14,261 nucleotides of DNA. Source: Cyclobacteriaceae bacterium (GTDB taxonomy: Bacteria; Bacteroidota; Bacteroidia; Cytophagales; Cyclobacteriaceae). The stretch is from positions 1 to 14,261 of the forward strand of contig JAIENH010000651.1 in assembly GCA_019751475.1 (NCBI GenBank), read 5' to 3'. Shown in pieces: positions 1 through 6,805 of this stretch (its first letter is position 1; every line of letters starts with the position of its first letter). The translations under genes and the position numbers were made by a program. The notes under the pieces are model-generated. The model did no database searches. It saw only the letters and a list, made by a program, of their open reading frames with translations, and was not told where the DNA came from.

Positions 1-858
1 AGCATTAGGAGTGTTATAATAAACCGTCAATCTTGTCTTGGTGATTGATTTCCTCGTATTAGTGTCATCCTCAAAATCTGGATTGATACCTACAATTTTA
101 TCACCAGCGCCTGGCATGATGGCAAGTCCTTTAAAAATTTGTCGGAATTTTCGAAACGTCCTAAACTCATCACCATTAGCTTGCGATATTCTGAACAACG
201 CTTCTCCATAAGTTGGATCTAGCGTGATTGCCACCGAGTCAACTACATTGTTAAGCTGGTCTGAATCGTTATTCAATTCCTGACTTTTCTTAAAGACATC
301 CGGATTCACAGTGTAAACTTCACTGCCCAACACCGTTGGTGAGAACGAGACACGAGAGTTAAAAAAATAAGCATTTTCTGTTATGATACTGTCTGTCAGC
401 TCGTGCACTTCAAAAGAATGGGTTGATGCTACAGAAGGTCCATACCAATATTGATCAAAACATAACGTTAGTACGGCTGACTCAAATGTAGCATCGTTAC
501 TAATGGTAAAATTTGTAGTAAAGGGTCTGATTTGGGTGAAAATATTTGCTTGGATTTCGCCAAACTCATTATCGGAGTACCTTCCGATCATAAACCTGCG
601 TGCATCTGTCACATTCGGATCAGGTGAGTTGAATGTGATCATAGAGTCTATTCCAAAAACAGAACTGGGAATAGACAACTCCTTGTAAAACACTTGAAAT
701 CGAGATCCCTCAGGAAACCCAAGCGTACTTAAGTCATCGCGACAAGCAATCAGGTAACAGGAAAAAATTCCCAGCAGGGAAAAAAGGACGGCCAGCCTAA
801 CCCGCCAATTCCGTGTAGAGATTGTAAAACGACTCGGTGTAGTTATCGTCCTTTTCAA
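1..858 (-). CDS. DUF4270 family lipoprotein (3' end beyond the window)
   Basis: The minus frame is open from an in-frame stop at 892-894 down to base 1, so about 286 codons are visible and the C-terminus is missing. There is no ATG in the open part; TTG at 856-858 (or 865-867) is the best start, giving a basic N-terminus (LKRTITTPSRF), a hydrophobic stretch (RLAVLFSLLGIFSCYLIAC) and a lipobox L-I-A-C with the Cys at codon 39, followed by RDD. The mature part is rich in beta-type sequence, with stretches such as SFSPTVLGSEVYTV, LDPTYGEALFRIS and KGLAIMPGAGDKIVGINP that fit the DUF4270 family as I know it, a Bacteroidota-specific family of unknown function. It overlaps the end of the upstream glycogen-synthase-like gene by about 62 nt if TTG 858 is used, so the two are very probably co-transcribed and perhaps translationally coupled. 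An outer-membrane or surface location is inferred from the lipoprotein signal. The start is uncertain; the family call is fairly sure. Confidence 0.8.
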   Translation of the reverse strand, partial: MKRTITTPSRFTISTRNWRVRLAVLFSLLGIFSCYLIACRDDLSTLGFPEGSRFQVFYKELSIPSSVFGIDSMITFNSPDPNVTDARRFMIGRYSDNEFGEIQANIFTQIRPFTTNFTISNDATFESAVLTLCFDQYWYGPSVASTHSFEVHELTDSIITENAYFFNSRVSFSPTVLGSEVYTVNPDVFKKSQELNNDSDQLNNVVDSVAITLDPTYGEALFRISQANGDEFRTFRKFRQIFKGLAIMPGAGDKIVGINPDFEDDTNTRKSITKTRLTVYYNTPNA

Positions 859-1600
859 TGGTTTCAACTTTCTTCTCTTTAATCTTCTTAACTAATCCTT
901 CCAACTTCTTATTGTCTCCGGCCACGGAAACCACATCGGCAAATTGTGCGCCCAATTTAATGAACCCTTCGTAATCCCCCGTCTTGAGGTGGCCCAGCAT
1001 ATTATCTTCAATGTCCATCATCTTCACTTTACCCATCAGGTCGCCCTTGAATTTGTGGCTAAAGCTGTTGTTGTAAATGGTGAAAACGGTCTTCGTGTTC
1101 TTGAAAAGCGGATCGTTCTTATAGGTGGTCTTCAGATAAAGCGGTATAAAGCTGGTGATCCAATCATTGCAATGCACAATATCTGGTCCCCAGCCTAGTT
1201 TACGTACCGTTTCTATCACACCCTTACAAAAGAAGATGGCACGCTCATCGTTGTCTTCGTAAAACTTGTTTTCCTTATCGTGGAATACCGACTTGCGATG
1301 AAAATAATCTTCGTTATCGATAAAATACACTTGAAGTTTTGCATTCGGGATAGAAGCCACTTTGATAATGAGAGGCTTTTCTTCATCGCCTACCGAAATG
1401 TTTATGCCTGACAAGCGAACTACTTCGTGGAGCCTGTTTTTCCGTTCGTTGATTAAGCCAAAACGCGGCACCAGTATCCGGATTTCCATTCCCTTTTCCT
1501 GCATGGCCTGTGGCAGTTTTCGCACAAACTCCGAAACCTCTGAAGTCTGTAGAAAAGGATTGATTTCGCTGGCCACGTAGAGAATTCGCAGTTTGGACAT
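797..1600 (-). CDS. GT5-like protein, glycogen/starch synthase N-terminal domain only
   Basis: A 267-residue protein starting MSKLRILYVASEINPF, typical of the GT5 catalytic N-terminal domain; an ATG 33 nt further up exists but would sit at the promoter box, so ATG 1598-1600 is preferred. Visible family features are the opening LYVASEINPF, DIVHCNDW (residues 140-147) and KTVFTIYNN (170-178). True glycogen synthases are about 470-500 residues with a second GT1-type domain; here only the first domain exists, ending in a charged tail (KKIKEKKVETIEKDD). The ADP-glucose-binding KxGGL motif expected after the NPF is replaced by QTSEVSEF, and the HxHDW motif reads HCNDW. Glycosyl transfer from ADP-glucose therefore looks doubtful, and annotations as glycogen synthase should be treated with care. 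It is divergent from panC and upstream of DUF4270, an arrangement I recall as common in Bacteroidota. A binding or scaffold role is inference. Confidence 0.85.
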   Translation of the reverse strand: MSKLRILYVASEINPFLQTSEVSEFVRKLPQAMQEKGMEIRILVPRFGLINERKNRLHEVVRLSGINISVGDEEKPLIIKVASIPNAKLQVYFIDNEDYFHRKSVFHDKENKFYEDNDERAIFFCKGVIETVRKLGWGPDIVHCNDWITSFIPLYLKTTYKNDPLFKNTKTVFTIYNNSFSHKFKGDLMGKVKMMDIEDNMLGHLKTGDYEGFIKLGAQFADVVSVAGDNKKLEGLVKKIKEKKVETIEKDDNYTESFYNLYTELAG

Positions 1601-1630
1601 AATAATGGTTTTTATTGAGAAACGAGGGGA

Positions 1631-1661
1631 CAAAGATACGGTAAATCCGCCCCTTATTCAA
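1631..1661 (-). promoter_or_regulatory. Bacteroidota-type promoter for the GT5-like/DUF4270 pair
   Basis: On the minus strand TATCTTTG (forward CAAAGATA, 1631-1638) matches the Bacteroidota -7 box TAnnTTTG exactly, and TTG (forward CAA, 1659-1661) lies 20 nt upstream as a -33 element. The predicted leader to ATG 1600 would be about 25 nt. Confidence 0.65.
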
Positions 1662-1682
1662 CTGTGAATCAATTATAAAGCC

Positions 1683-1690
1683 TATATTTG
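1683..1690 (+). promoter_or_regulatory. Bacteroidota-type -7 box for the panC cluster
   Basis: TATATTTG matches TAnnTTTG exactly and lies 23 nt before the panC ATG, giving a short leader. No clean TTG -33 element is seen at the usual spacing (the area around 1660 reads ATTCAACTGTG), so the call rests on one box and position. It is divergent from the promoter at 1631-1661. Confidence 0.55.
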
Positions 1691-1713
1691 CCGCCTTTCA
1701 AAATAGGCTGGAA

Positions 1714-2562
1714 ATGGTCATTTTCAAGGAAATCAAGCCGTTAAAGGCCTATTTGAATGCCCAGGGCGCTGCAGCTAATTCCATCGGATTTGTGCCTACC
1801 ATGGGCGCTCTCCACGAAGGTCATTTGAGCCTTATCAAAGCCTCAAAAGCTCAGAATACCGTCACCGTTTGCTCCATTTTCGTCAATCCTACACAATTCA
1901 ATAATCCGACCGATTTAGAAAAGTACCCGCGCACCTTACCTCAAGACTCTGCTATGCTTGAGAAGGCTGGTTGCGATGTGTTGTTTTGCCCGGAGGTTTC
2001 TGAAATGTATTCAGAGCCGCAGCAATTGGCGTTTGACTTTGGTCACCTGGACAAAGTCCTGGAGGGAGAGTTTCGCCCAGGACATTTCAGCGGTGTTGCC
2101 CTGGTGGTGGCGAAGCTGTTCAACATCGTGCGGCCACATCGGGCCTATTTTGGTCAAAAGGATTTTCAGCAGTGCAAGATCGTGAGCAAGTTGGTGGAAG
2201 AGTTAAAGTTCGACATTGATTTGATTTTCGTTCCTATTGTTCGAGAGCCCAGCGGCCTGGCAATGTCTTCCCGCAATGCACGACTCAGTGAAGAAGGAAA
2301 GAAAAAAGCTTCTATTCTCTATCAATGCTTACAGGATGCACGGTATCAGCTTCTTCAGGGTAAGTCTTTTTCAGAGATGAAGAAGATGGTTCAATTGCTT
2401 TGCAGTCAACAAAATATACGACTGGAATATTTTGCACTTGCTGATAGGGTAAACTTTACATTGTTAGAAAACGTTACAAAGCCTGATCAGGCTTTGCTGC
2501 TAATCGCTGGTTATGTGGAAGAAGTGAGGTTGATCGATAATATCTACTTGACAGACAAATGA
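1714..2562 (+). CDS. panC: pantothenate synthetase
   Basis: Joins pantoate and beta-alanine with ATP, through a pantoyl-adenylate, to make pantothenate, the vitamin precursor of coenzyme A; cytosolic. The 282-residue length is normal for the family. Visible motifs are the nucleotide-binding [10 protein letters not shown] (residues 28-37, HIGH-like), FVNPTQF (56-62), RPGHFSGVA (121-129), YFGQKDFQQ (145-153) and the KMSKS-like segment [12 protein letters not shown] (177-188). The ATG at 1714 gives the usual N-terminus (a short strand and helix before GFVPTMG). It overlaps panD by 4 nt (ATGA), so the product and one substrate supplier are made from one message. No residue is missing from the motifs I can check; identification is secure. 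Confidence 0.98.
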   Translation: MVIFKEIKPLKAYLNAQGAAANSIGFVPTMGALHEGHLSLIKASKAQNTVTVCSIFVNPTQFNNPTDLEKYPRTLPQDSAMLEKAGCDVLFCPEVSEMYSEPQQLAFDFGHLDKVLEGEFRPGHFSGVALVVAKLFNIVRPHRAYFGQKDFQQCKIVSKLVEELKFDIDLIFVPIVREPSGLAMSSRNARLSEEGKKKASILYQCLQDARYQLLQGKSFSEMKKMVQLLCSQQNIRLEYFALADRVNFTLLENVTKPDQALLLIAGYVEEVRLIDNIYLTDK

Positions 2563-2906
2563 GAATTGAAGTTCTGAAGTCAAAAATACATCGTGTAAAG
2601 ATCACGCAAGCGGAATTGCATTACGTGGGCAGTATCACCATTGACGAAGACCTAATGGATGCAGCCAACCTGATTGCCAATGAAAAAGTACAAGTAGTAA
2701 ATATTAACAATGGTGAACGACTGGAGACGTATGTTATAAAAGGTGAGCGTGGTAGTGGAACGATATGCCTGAATGGCCCGGCTGCTCGCAAAGCCCAGGT
2801 AGGCGATATGGTTATTATTTTGTCCTATGCATCGATGGAGATAAAAGAAGCAAAAGGATTCACCCCAACGCTGATATTTCCTACGCCTGAGAATAAACTT
2901 GCTTAA
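2559..2906 (+). CDS. panD: aspartate 1-decarboxylase (pyruvoyl enzyme)
   Basis: Makes beta-alanine from L-aspartate, feeding PanC encoded just upstream. The 115-residue proenzyme has the self-cleavage site Y22-V23-G24-S25: cleavage between Gly24 and Ser25 yields the short beta chain and an alpha chain with an N-terminal pyruvoyl group. Other family features are [12 protein letters not shown] (residues 9-20), the substrate-pocket segment [11 protein letters not shown], and [12 protein letters not shown] near the C-terminus. The start overlaps the panC stop by 4 nt, which decides the start codon and points to translational coupling. Length and motifs are all normal, and the call is secure. Confidence 0.98.
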   Translation: MRIEVLKSKIHRVKITQAELHYVGSITIDEDLMDAANLIANEKVQVVNINNGERLETYVIKGERGSGTICLNGPAARKAQVGDMVIILSYASMEIKEAKGFTPTLIFPTPENKLA

Positions 2907-2940
2907 CTTCAAGGCTTCGAATTTTAAACAGCTTTAGCCA

Positions 2941-3945
2941 TTGTCAAAGTCAGTTCGCACAGTCCTTCAATACATTGTCATGCTCGCACTCACAGCGGGG
3001 TTGTTATGGCTTTCGCTGCGTGGATTGAATGTAGGTGAAGGTGGAAACAAGGCCGAATTTATATGGCGGGCATGGAAAGAGGCGGATAAATTTTACCTGA
3101 TTATGATGGCCGTGGTGGCATTTGCCAGCCACGTGTTGCGGGCTGAGCGATGGAAAATGATGCTCGTACCTACTGGCAATCACATCAAGCTCAGCAACAG
3201 CTTCTTCTCGCTGATGATTGGCTACCTGGTAAATCTCGCCATACCGCGCGGTGGAGAATTTTCACGATGCTACAATCTCTATAAACTTGAAGATACACCC
3301 GTAGAAGTTTCATTCGGCACAGTAGTGGTGGAGCGGCTCATTGATGTACTGTGCTTATTAGTAATTATCCTATTGGCTTTCCTGGCAGAGTGGGACAAGC
3401 TCATGGCATTTTTAGAATCGCTCGGCATCGGCAAGCAGCGCGATGGCTTTAGTGTGCCTCCTATTGTGTTTGTGGGTCTGGCTGGCATAATCGTCATAGG
3501 AGTGCTCATCTTTCTATTTCGCAAAAATGAAAAGCTGAAAAAGTTGTTCCTCGGATTTAAGGAAGGGCTTCTTTCTGTTTTTCAATTAAAGAACACATGG
3601 CTCTTTGTTTTTTATTCGATTGCCATTTGGTTGTTGTACTTCCTGATGAGCTACTGCGTGATTGAGGCCTTTGAAACGACCAACGAACTTGGCTTTGGTG
3701 CTGTGTTGGTATTATTTGCTTTAGGCGCGATTGCAATGGCTGCCCCGCTACCTGGTGGCGCGGGGTCGTATCACACCATTGTTCCGCTGGGGTTGGTTAT
3801 GTTGTATGCTTTGCCGCAAGCCGATGCCATTGCTTTTGTGTTCATCTTTCATGCATGGCAGACCTTGACCATGATTGTCGGAGGAGTCGTATCTTTGATA
3901 GCCAGTTACTGGATCATTCGATGGAGAAGGCGGCCGCAAAAATAA
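2941..3945 (+). CDS. LPG-synthase TM / UPF0104-family integral membrane protein
   Basis: A 334-residue polytopic membrane protein of the lysylphosphatidylglycerol-synthase transmembrane (flippase-like, UPF0104) family, with about eight hydrophobic segments from residue 9 to near 325. Family features seen are LRAERWKMML (residues 67-76), MIGYLVNLAIPRGGEFSRC (92-110), TVVVERLIDVL (128-138) and PLPGGAGSYH (268-277). The start is TTG at 2941; the next ATG (codon 14) would cut into the first membrane helix, so TTG is preferred. Only the membrane part is present; there is no C-terminal aminoacyl-transferase domain, so it should not be called a lysyltransferase. Members of this family move or modify lipids or glycolipids in some organisms, but the substrate here is unknown. 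The 3' end overlaps the likely start of rfaE2 by 25 nt, placing it firmly in the pan/rfaE2 transcription unit. Confidence 0.9.
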   Translation: MSKSVRTVLQYIVMLALTAGLLWLSLRGLNVGEGGNKAEFIWRAWKEADKFYLIMMAVVAFASHVLRAERWKMMLVPTGNHIKLSNSFFSLMIGYLVNLAIPRGGEFSRCYNLYKLEDTPVEVSFGTVVVERLIDVLCLLVIILLAFLAEWDKLMAFLESLGIGKQRDGFSVPPIVFVGLAGIIVIGVLIFLFRKNEKLKKLFLGFKEGLLSVFQLKNTWLFVFYSIAIWLLYFLMSYCVIEAFETTNELGFGAVLVLFALGAIAMAAPLPGGAGSYHTIVPLGLVMLYALPQADAIAFVFIFHAWQTLTMIVGGVVSLIASYWIIRWRRRPQK

Positions 3946-4403
3946 AGAACATGGAAGCAGCCAAGGCGTTGGTTAACCGCTGGAAGTCGGAAGGAAAGAA
4001 AGTGGTGTTTACCAACGGGTGCTTTGACATTTTGCATCTCGGACATGTTGATTACCTGGAGAAGGCCCGGGCGCTAGGGGACAAGCTTGTGCTCGGATTG
4101 AATACCGATGATTCCGTAAGCCGCTTTAAAGGCCCCTCCCGGCCTATTCAAAACCAGCACTCGCGGGCGCACGTATTGGCGTCACTTCAATCCATCGACT
4201 TGGTGGTTTTTTTTAATGACGATACGCCCCTACATTTGATTTCTGAGCTCCAGCCTAATGTTTTGGTGAAAGGGAGTGACTATTTGGCAGGAAATATCGT
4301 TGGCGCGGATGTTGTGAAAAAAGCCGGAGGTGTGGTGAAAACCATTGCGTTTGTGCCGGGTTATTCTACCACAACCATTGTAGAGAAAATTAAAAAAACA
4401 TAA
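3921..4403 (+). CDS. rfaE2: D-glycero-beta-D-manno-heptose 1-phosphate adenylyltransferase
   Basis: Transfers AMP from ATP to heptose 1-phosphate to give ADP-heptose for LPS inner core. The 160-residue protein is the stand-alone C-terminal half of HldE, a nucleotidyltransferase of the HxGH class. Motifs: FTNGCFDILHLGHVDYLEKA (residues 30-49, with H39-L-G-H42), KGPSRPI, VLVKGSDY and PGYSTTTIVEKI. The ATG at 3921 gives the KI...E...W lead-in usual in Bacteroidota homologues but overlaps the preceding gene by 25 nt; ATG 3951 is a possible shorter start, while a far upstream ATG at 3855 is out of keeping with the family. No partner kinase (rfaE1) is in the window. Function is well supported, the exact start less so. 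Confidence 0.93.
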   Translation: MEKAAAKIKNMEAAKALVNRWKSEGKKVVFTNGCFDILHLGHVDYLEKARALGDKLVLGLNTDDSVSRFKGPSRPIQNQHSRAHVLASLQSIDLVVFFNDDTPLHLISELQPNVLVKGSDYLAGNIVGADVVKKAGGVVKTIAFVPGYSTTTIVEKIKKT

Positions 4404-4415
4404 CTCAATACAACT

Positions 4416-5123
4416 ATGGGATTTGGTGCATTAATCATTGGTGGTATCTTCATGTTGATAGGCTGGATGGTCAGTTCACGCCTGAAGAGCAAATTCAAAC
4501 AGTATTCGCAAACACATTTAACAAGAGACCTGACAGGTGCGGAGATAGCACGGCTCATGCTGGCCGATAACAATATTCACGATGTGCAGGTGATCAGTGT
4601 GGAGGGTCAATTGTCTGACCACTACAATCCTGCAAACAAAACAGTTAATCTAAGCCAGGAAGTTTTTCATGGTCGCAATGCAGCTGCTACAGCCGTAGCC
4701 TCGCACGAATGTGGGCATGCCGTGCAGCACGCTACTGCGTACAGCATGTTACAGTTCCGCTCGGCCATGGTGCCCATTCAAAACATCAGCGCAAGCGTGC
4801 TTAACTTTATGATGATGGCCATGATCTTTGGTAGCTTTTTTGCCAGCAGCATACTTCCGTGGAGGACGGCCTTGTTGGTGATCATTGCGTGCTACGCTGT
4901 GTTTGCCTTATTTGCCATTATCACCTTGCCGGTGGAATTTGATGCCAGCCGCAGGGCATTGGCATGGGTCAAAGCCAGAAACATTGTTACCCCAGGCGAA
5001 TATGATATGGCGCAAGATGCTCTAAAGTGGGCCGCTATGACCTACGTAGTAGCCGCCATTGGTGCCATCACTACGCTAGCGTATTACGTGATGATGTATT
5101 TGGGGGGAAGTCGAGACGAGTAA
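4416..5123 (+). CDS. YugP-type membrane zinc metallopeptidase
   Basis: A 235-residue protein of the neutral zinc metallopeptidase 2 (YugP, PF04298-type) family. There is an N-terminal membrane segment (residues 3-19), a zinc-binding HECGH at 97-101 (HExxH, with His97, Glu98 and His101) followed by AVQHATAY, then hydrophobic stretches at about 125-145, 150-173 and 210-230. The segment LPVEFDASRRAL (near 173-184) is conserved in the family and may supply the third zinc ligand; that is from family knowledge. Another family hallmark is SDHYNPANKTVNLS before the active site. It starts 12 nt after rfaE2 and is followed by an intrinsic terminator, so it is the last gene of the panC cluster. The physiological substrate of the family is not known; a role in membrane protein quality control is only inference. 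Confidence 0.95.
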   Translation: MGFGALIIGGIFMLIGWMVSSRLKSKFKQYSQTHLTRDLTGAEIARLMLADNNIHDVQVISVEGQLSDHYNPANKTVNLSQEVFHGRNAAATAVASHECGHAVQHATAYSMLQFRSAMVPIQNISASVLNFMMMAMIFGSFFASSILPWRTALLVIIACYAVFALFAIITLPVEFDASRRALAWVKARNIVTPGEYDMAQDALKWAAMTYVVAAIGAITTLAYYVMMYLGGSRDE

Positions 5124-5151
5124 CGCACATTTTGAAAATAATACTTTCAAC

Positions 5152-5174
5152 CCCCGCTTTGGCGGGGTTTTTTG
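5152..5174 (+). terminator. intrinsic terminator after the panC-peptidase cluster
   Basis: CCCCGC (5152-5157), loop TTTG, GCGGGG (5162-5167), then seven T. A 6-bp GC-only stem with a clean T tract, 28 nt after the peptidase stop codon; it ends the five-gene cluster. Confidence 0.9.
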
Positions 5175-5245
5175 TTTTCGAATTACTAAGACTTGTTTAA
5201 ACAATTCAGCTTTTATTTGTTATTTAACATGACAATAATAGCCGT

Positions 5246-6385
5246 ATGAATTTTCAGCTTACCGAAGAACAACTGGCCGTGCAGCAGGCCGCCCGTGATT
5301 TTGCACAAAATGAATTGCTCCCCGGAGTGATTGAGCGTGATACACACCAAAAGTTTCCGGTTGAATTGCAAAAGCGAATGGGAGAGTTGGGCTTCTTGGG
5401 GATGATGACAGACCCGAAGTACAATGGCGGTGGTATGGATAGCATCTCGTACGTGCTGGCTATGGAAGAGCTTTCAAAAGTAGATGCCTCGGCCTCCGTG
5501 ATGATGTCTGTAAACAATTCTCTCGTGTGCTGGGGACTTGAAAAGCATGGCAACGAAGAGCAGAAGCAGAAGTACTTGAAGAGATTGGCGGCTGGAGAAA
5601 TCATCGGGGCATTTTGTTTGTCAGAACCGGAAGCCGGTTCTGATGCCACCAGTCAACGCACCACAGCTGAAGATAAGGGAGACCACTACTTGTTGAATGG
5701 CACTAAAAACTGGATTACCAACGGCAGCAGCGCCAGTGTGTACCTGGTGATGTGCCAGACGGATGCTTCTAAAAAACACAAGGGTATTAATTGTCTTATC
5801 GTTGAGCGGGGCATGCCGGGTTTTGTTGTTGGTAAAAAAGAAGACAAGATGGGCATCCGCGGAAGCGATACCCATTCTCTTATGTTTACCGATGTGAAAG
5901 TGCCAAAAGCTAATCGCATTGGTGAAGAAGGTTTTGGTTTTGCCTTTGCCATGGGCACGCTGAATGGTGGACGAATTGGTATTGCTGCTCAAGCATTGGG
6001 TATCGCTTCGGGCGCGTATGAATTAGCGCTGAAATATTCGAAGGAAAGAAAAGCCTTTGGCAAACACCTGAGTGACCACCAAGCCATTCAATTCAAATTG
6101 GCGGAGATGGCTACCAAGATTGATGCAGCACGTTTGCTCGTGTGGCAAGCTGCGTATCTCAAGGATGAGAAAAAGGATTTCGTGAAAGCTGCAGCTATGG
6201 CCAAGCTCTATGCTTCACAAATTGCGCAAGAAGTCACTACCGAAGCGGTGCAAATACACGGTGGCTATGGATACGTGAAAGAATTTCATGTTGAGCGACT
6301 GATGCGGGATGCCAAGATCACACAGATTTATGAGGGCACTACCGAAATTCAGAAGATGGTGATCTCGCGCGAATTGCTTCGATGA
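5246..6385 (+). CDS. acyl-CoA dehydrogenase (short-chain/butyryl-CoA type)
   Basis: FAD enzyme that introduces the 2,3 double bond in acyl-CoA, passing electrons to electron-transfer flavoprotein; it acts in fatty-acid or amino-acid breakdown. Length 379 is exactly that of the short-chain family. Order of parts: N-terminal helical domain (1-115), middle beta domain with the signature CLSEPEAGSDA (about 123-133) and NGTKNWITNG (about 151-160), and C-terminal helical domain with RKAFGK, QIHGGYGYVKEFHVERLMRD and QIYEGTTEIQ. The Glu of YEGT (residue 363) is at the position of the catalytic base of short-chain enzymes. Chain-length preference cannot be read from sequence. It stands alone after the terminator; a possible but imperfect promoter (TTG at 5193, TTTATTTG at 5212-5219) precedes it. 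A tiny lipoprotein gene starts on its stop codon. Confidence 0.97.
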   Translation: MNFQLTEEQLAVQQAARDFAQNELLPGVIERDTHQKFPVELQKRMGELGFLGMMTDPKYNGGGMDSISYVLAMEELSKVDASASVMMSVNNSLVCWGLEKHGNEEQKQKYLKRLAAGEIIGAFCLSEPEAGSDATSQRTTAEDKGDHYLLNGTKNWITNGSSASVYLVMCQTDASKKHKGINCLIVERGMPGFVVGKKEDKMGIRGSDTHSLMFTDVKVPKANRIGEEGFGFAFAMGTLNGGRIGIAAQALGIASGAYELALKYSKERKAFGKHLSDHQAIQFKLAEMATKIDAARLLVWQAAYLKDEKKDFVKAAAMAKLYASQIAQEVTTEAVQIHGGYGYVKEFHVERLMRDAKITQIYEGTTEIQKMVISRELLR

Positions 6386-6492
6386 TGTTTCGCCTGGTAC
6401 TTATTTTGTGTGGAGCAATCGCCTGGAGTTGTAGCAGTAAAATCCATGTTCTGAAAAAACACTTTGAGGAGGCACCCATTCCTCCGCACTAG
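6385..6492 (+). CDS. 35-residue putative lipoprotein
   Basis: The ATG at 6385-6387 shares its A with the TGA of the acyl-CoA dehydrogenase gene (TGATG), an arrangement typical of coupled translation. The product is MFRLVLILCGAIAWSC followed by SSKIHVLKKHFEEAPIPPH and a TAG stop at 6490-6492. It has a one-Arg n-region, a hydrophobic core of about ten residues and a relaxed lipobox A-W-S-C with Cys16, leaving a basic mature peptide of 20 residues. No function is known to me. Support is the coupling, the clean signal-peptide design and the stop placed before an AT-richer gap; the weakness is its small size, so chance or a decayed longer lipoprotein gene remains possible. Confidence 0.5.
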   Translation: MFRLVLILCGAIAWSCSSKIHVLKKHFEEAPIPPH

Positions 6493-6493
6493 A

Positions 6494-6676
6494 CTACACA
6501 AACACCTGATTTTCAAATGCGGTAAGTCTGCGGATTATATTTGGGTTGGCTAATCGGATGTTGCTGATGTTGGCAAACCCAACCGATACGACATTTCCGC
6601 CAAACAAAGTCGCCCTTTCAGGCAAACTGCTGCACTGGAAACGGGAGTCTAAGTGAATCTTGAAATGACTCAATAG
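6494..6676 (-). pseudogene. start-less, protein-like open frame in the gap after the dehydrogenase
   Basis: The 313-nt gap 6493-6805 has no intact gene. On the minus strand 61 codons are open, ending at TAG 6494-6496; a stop lies just upstream (6677-6679) and there is no ATG, only TTG near the 5' end. The translation contains LFGGNVVSVGFANISNI and NIIRRLTAFENQVFV, which looks more like protein than random sequence. I do not recognise the family. It may be the C-terminal end of a lost gene, or a repeated extragenic element that happens to stay open. The next 130 nt (6677-6805) hold a CAACGTTG palindrome at 6700-6707 region and the leader of the kinase stump; nothing else is seen. Confidence 0.3.
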
Positions 6677-6776
6677 TTATTGTAATCGTTGGGCAATCAA
6701 CGTTGCATAACGAAGAAGATTTTGATACACACTTTCTGCTTTTTCATCGACACACATTCAAAGTTATACTCTAATG

Positions 6777-6790
6777 GGGTAGTTTTACCC
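6777..6790 (+). promoter_or_regulatory. small inverted repeat upstream of the kinase stump
   Basis: GGGTA (6777-6781), GTTT, TACCC (6786-6790): a perfect 5-bp inverted repeat 15 nt before the ATG at 6806. It could be an operator or a leader hairpin; only the symmetry is seen. Confidence 0.25.
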
Positions 6791-6805
6791 TTCTTATACA
6801 GCTAA

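Noticed and set aside
503..688. 61-residue plus-strand frame near the left end
   Set aside because: Antisense to the DUF4270 coding frame, with no family features.
1601..1661. Longer GT5-like protein from ATG at 1633 or a separate 92-residue frame from 1661
   Set aside because: The extra residues lie before the conserved MSKLRILYVASE start and over the promoter box; the other frame is a shadow.
3855..3950. Longer rfaE2 starting at ATG 3855
   Set aside because: It would overlap the preceding membrane-protein gene by over 90 nt and add residues without resemblance to the family; the start at 3921 gives the usual N-terminus.
5254..5992. Minus-strand frames of 90-131 codons over the dehydrogenase gene
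   Set aside because: Low-complexity Ser/Pro-rich shadows of a well-identified enzyme; no promoter or family features.
6680..6720. Integron attC-like site (GTTGGGC and GCATAACG near CAACGTTG)
   Set aside because: One GTTRRRY-type heptamer is present but the partner core and a proper folded arm structure are not, and there is no integrase in the window.
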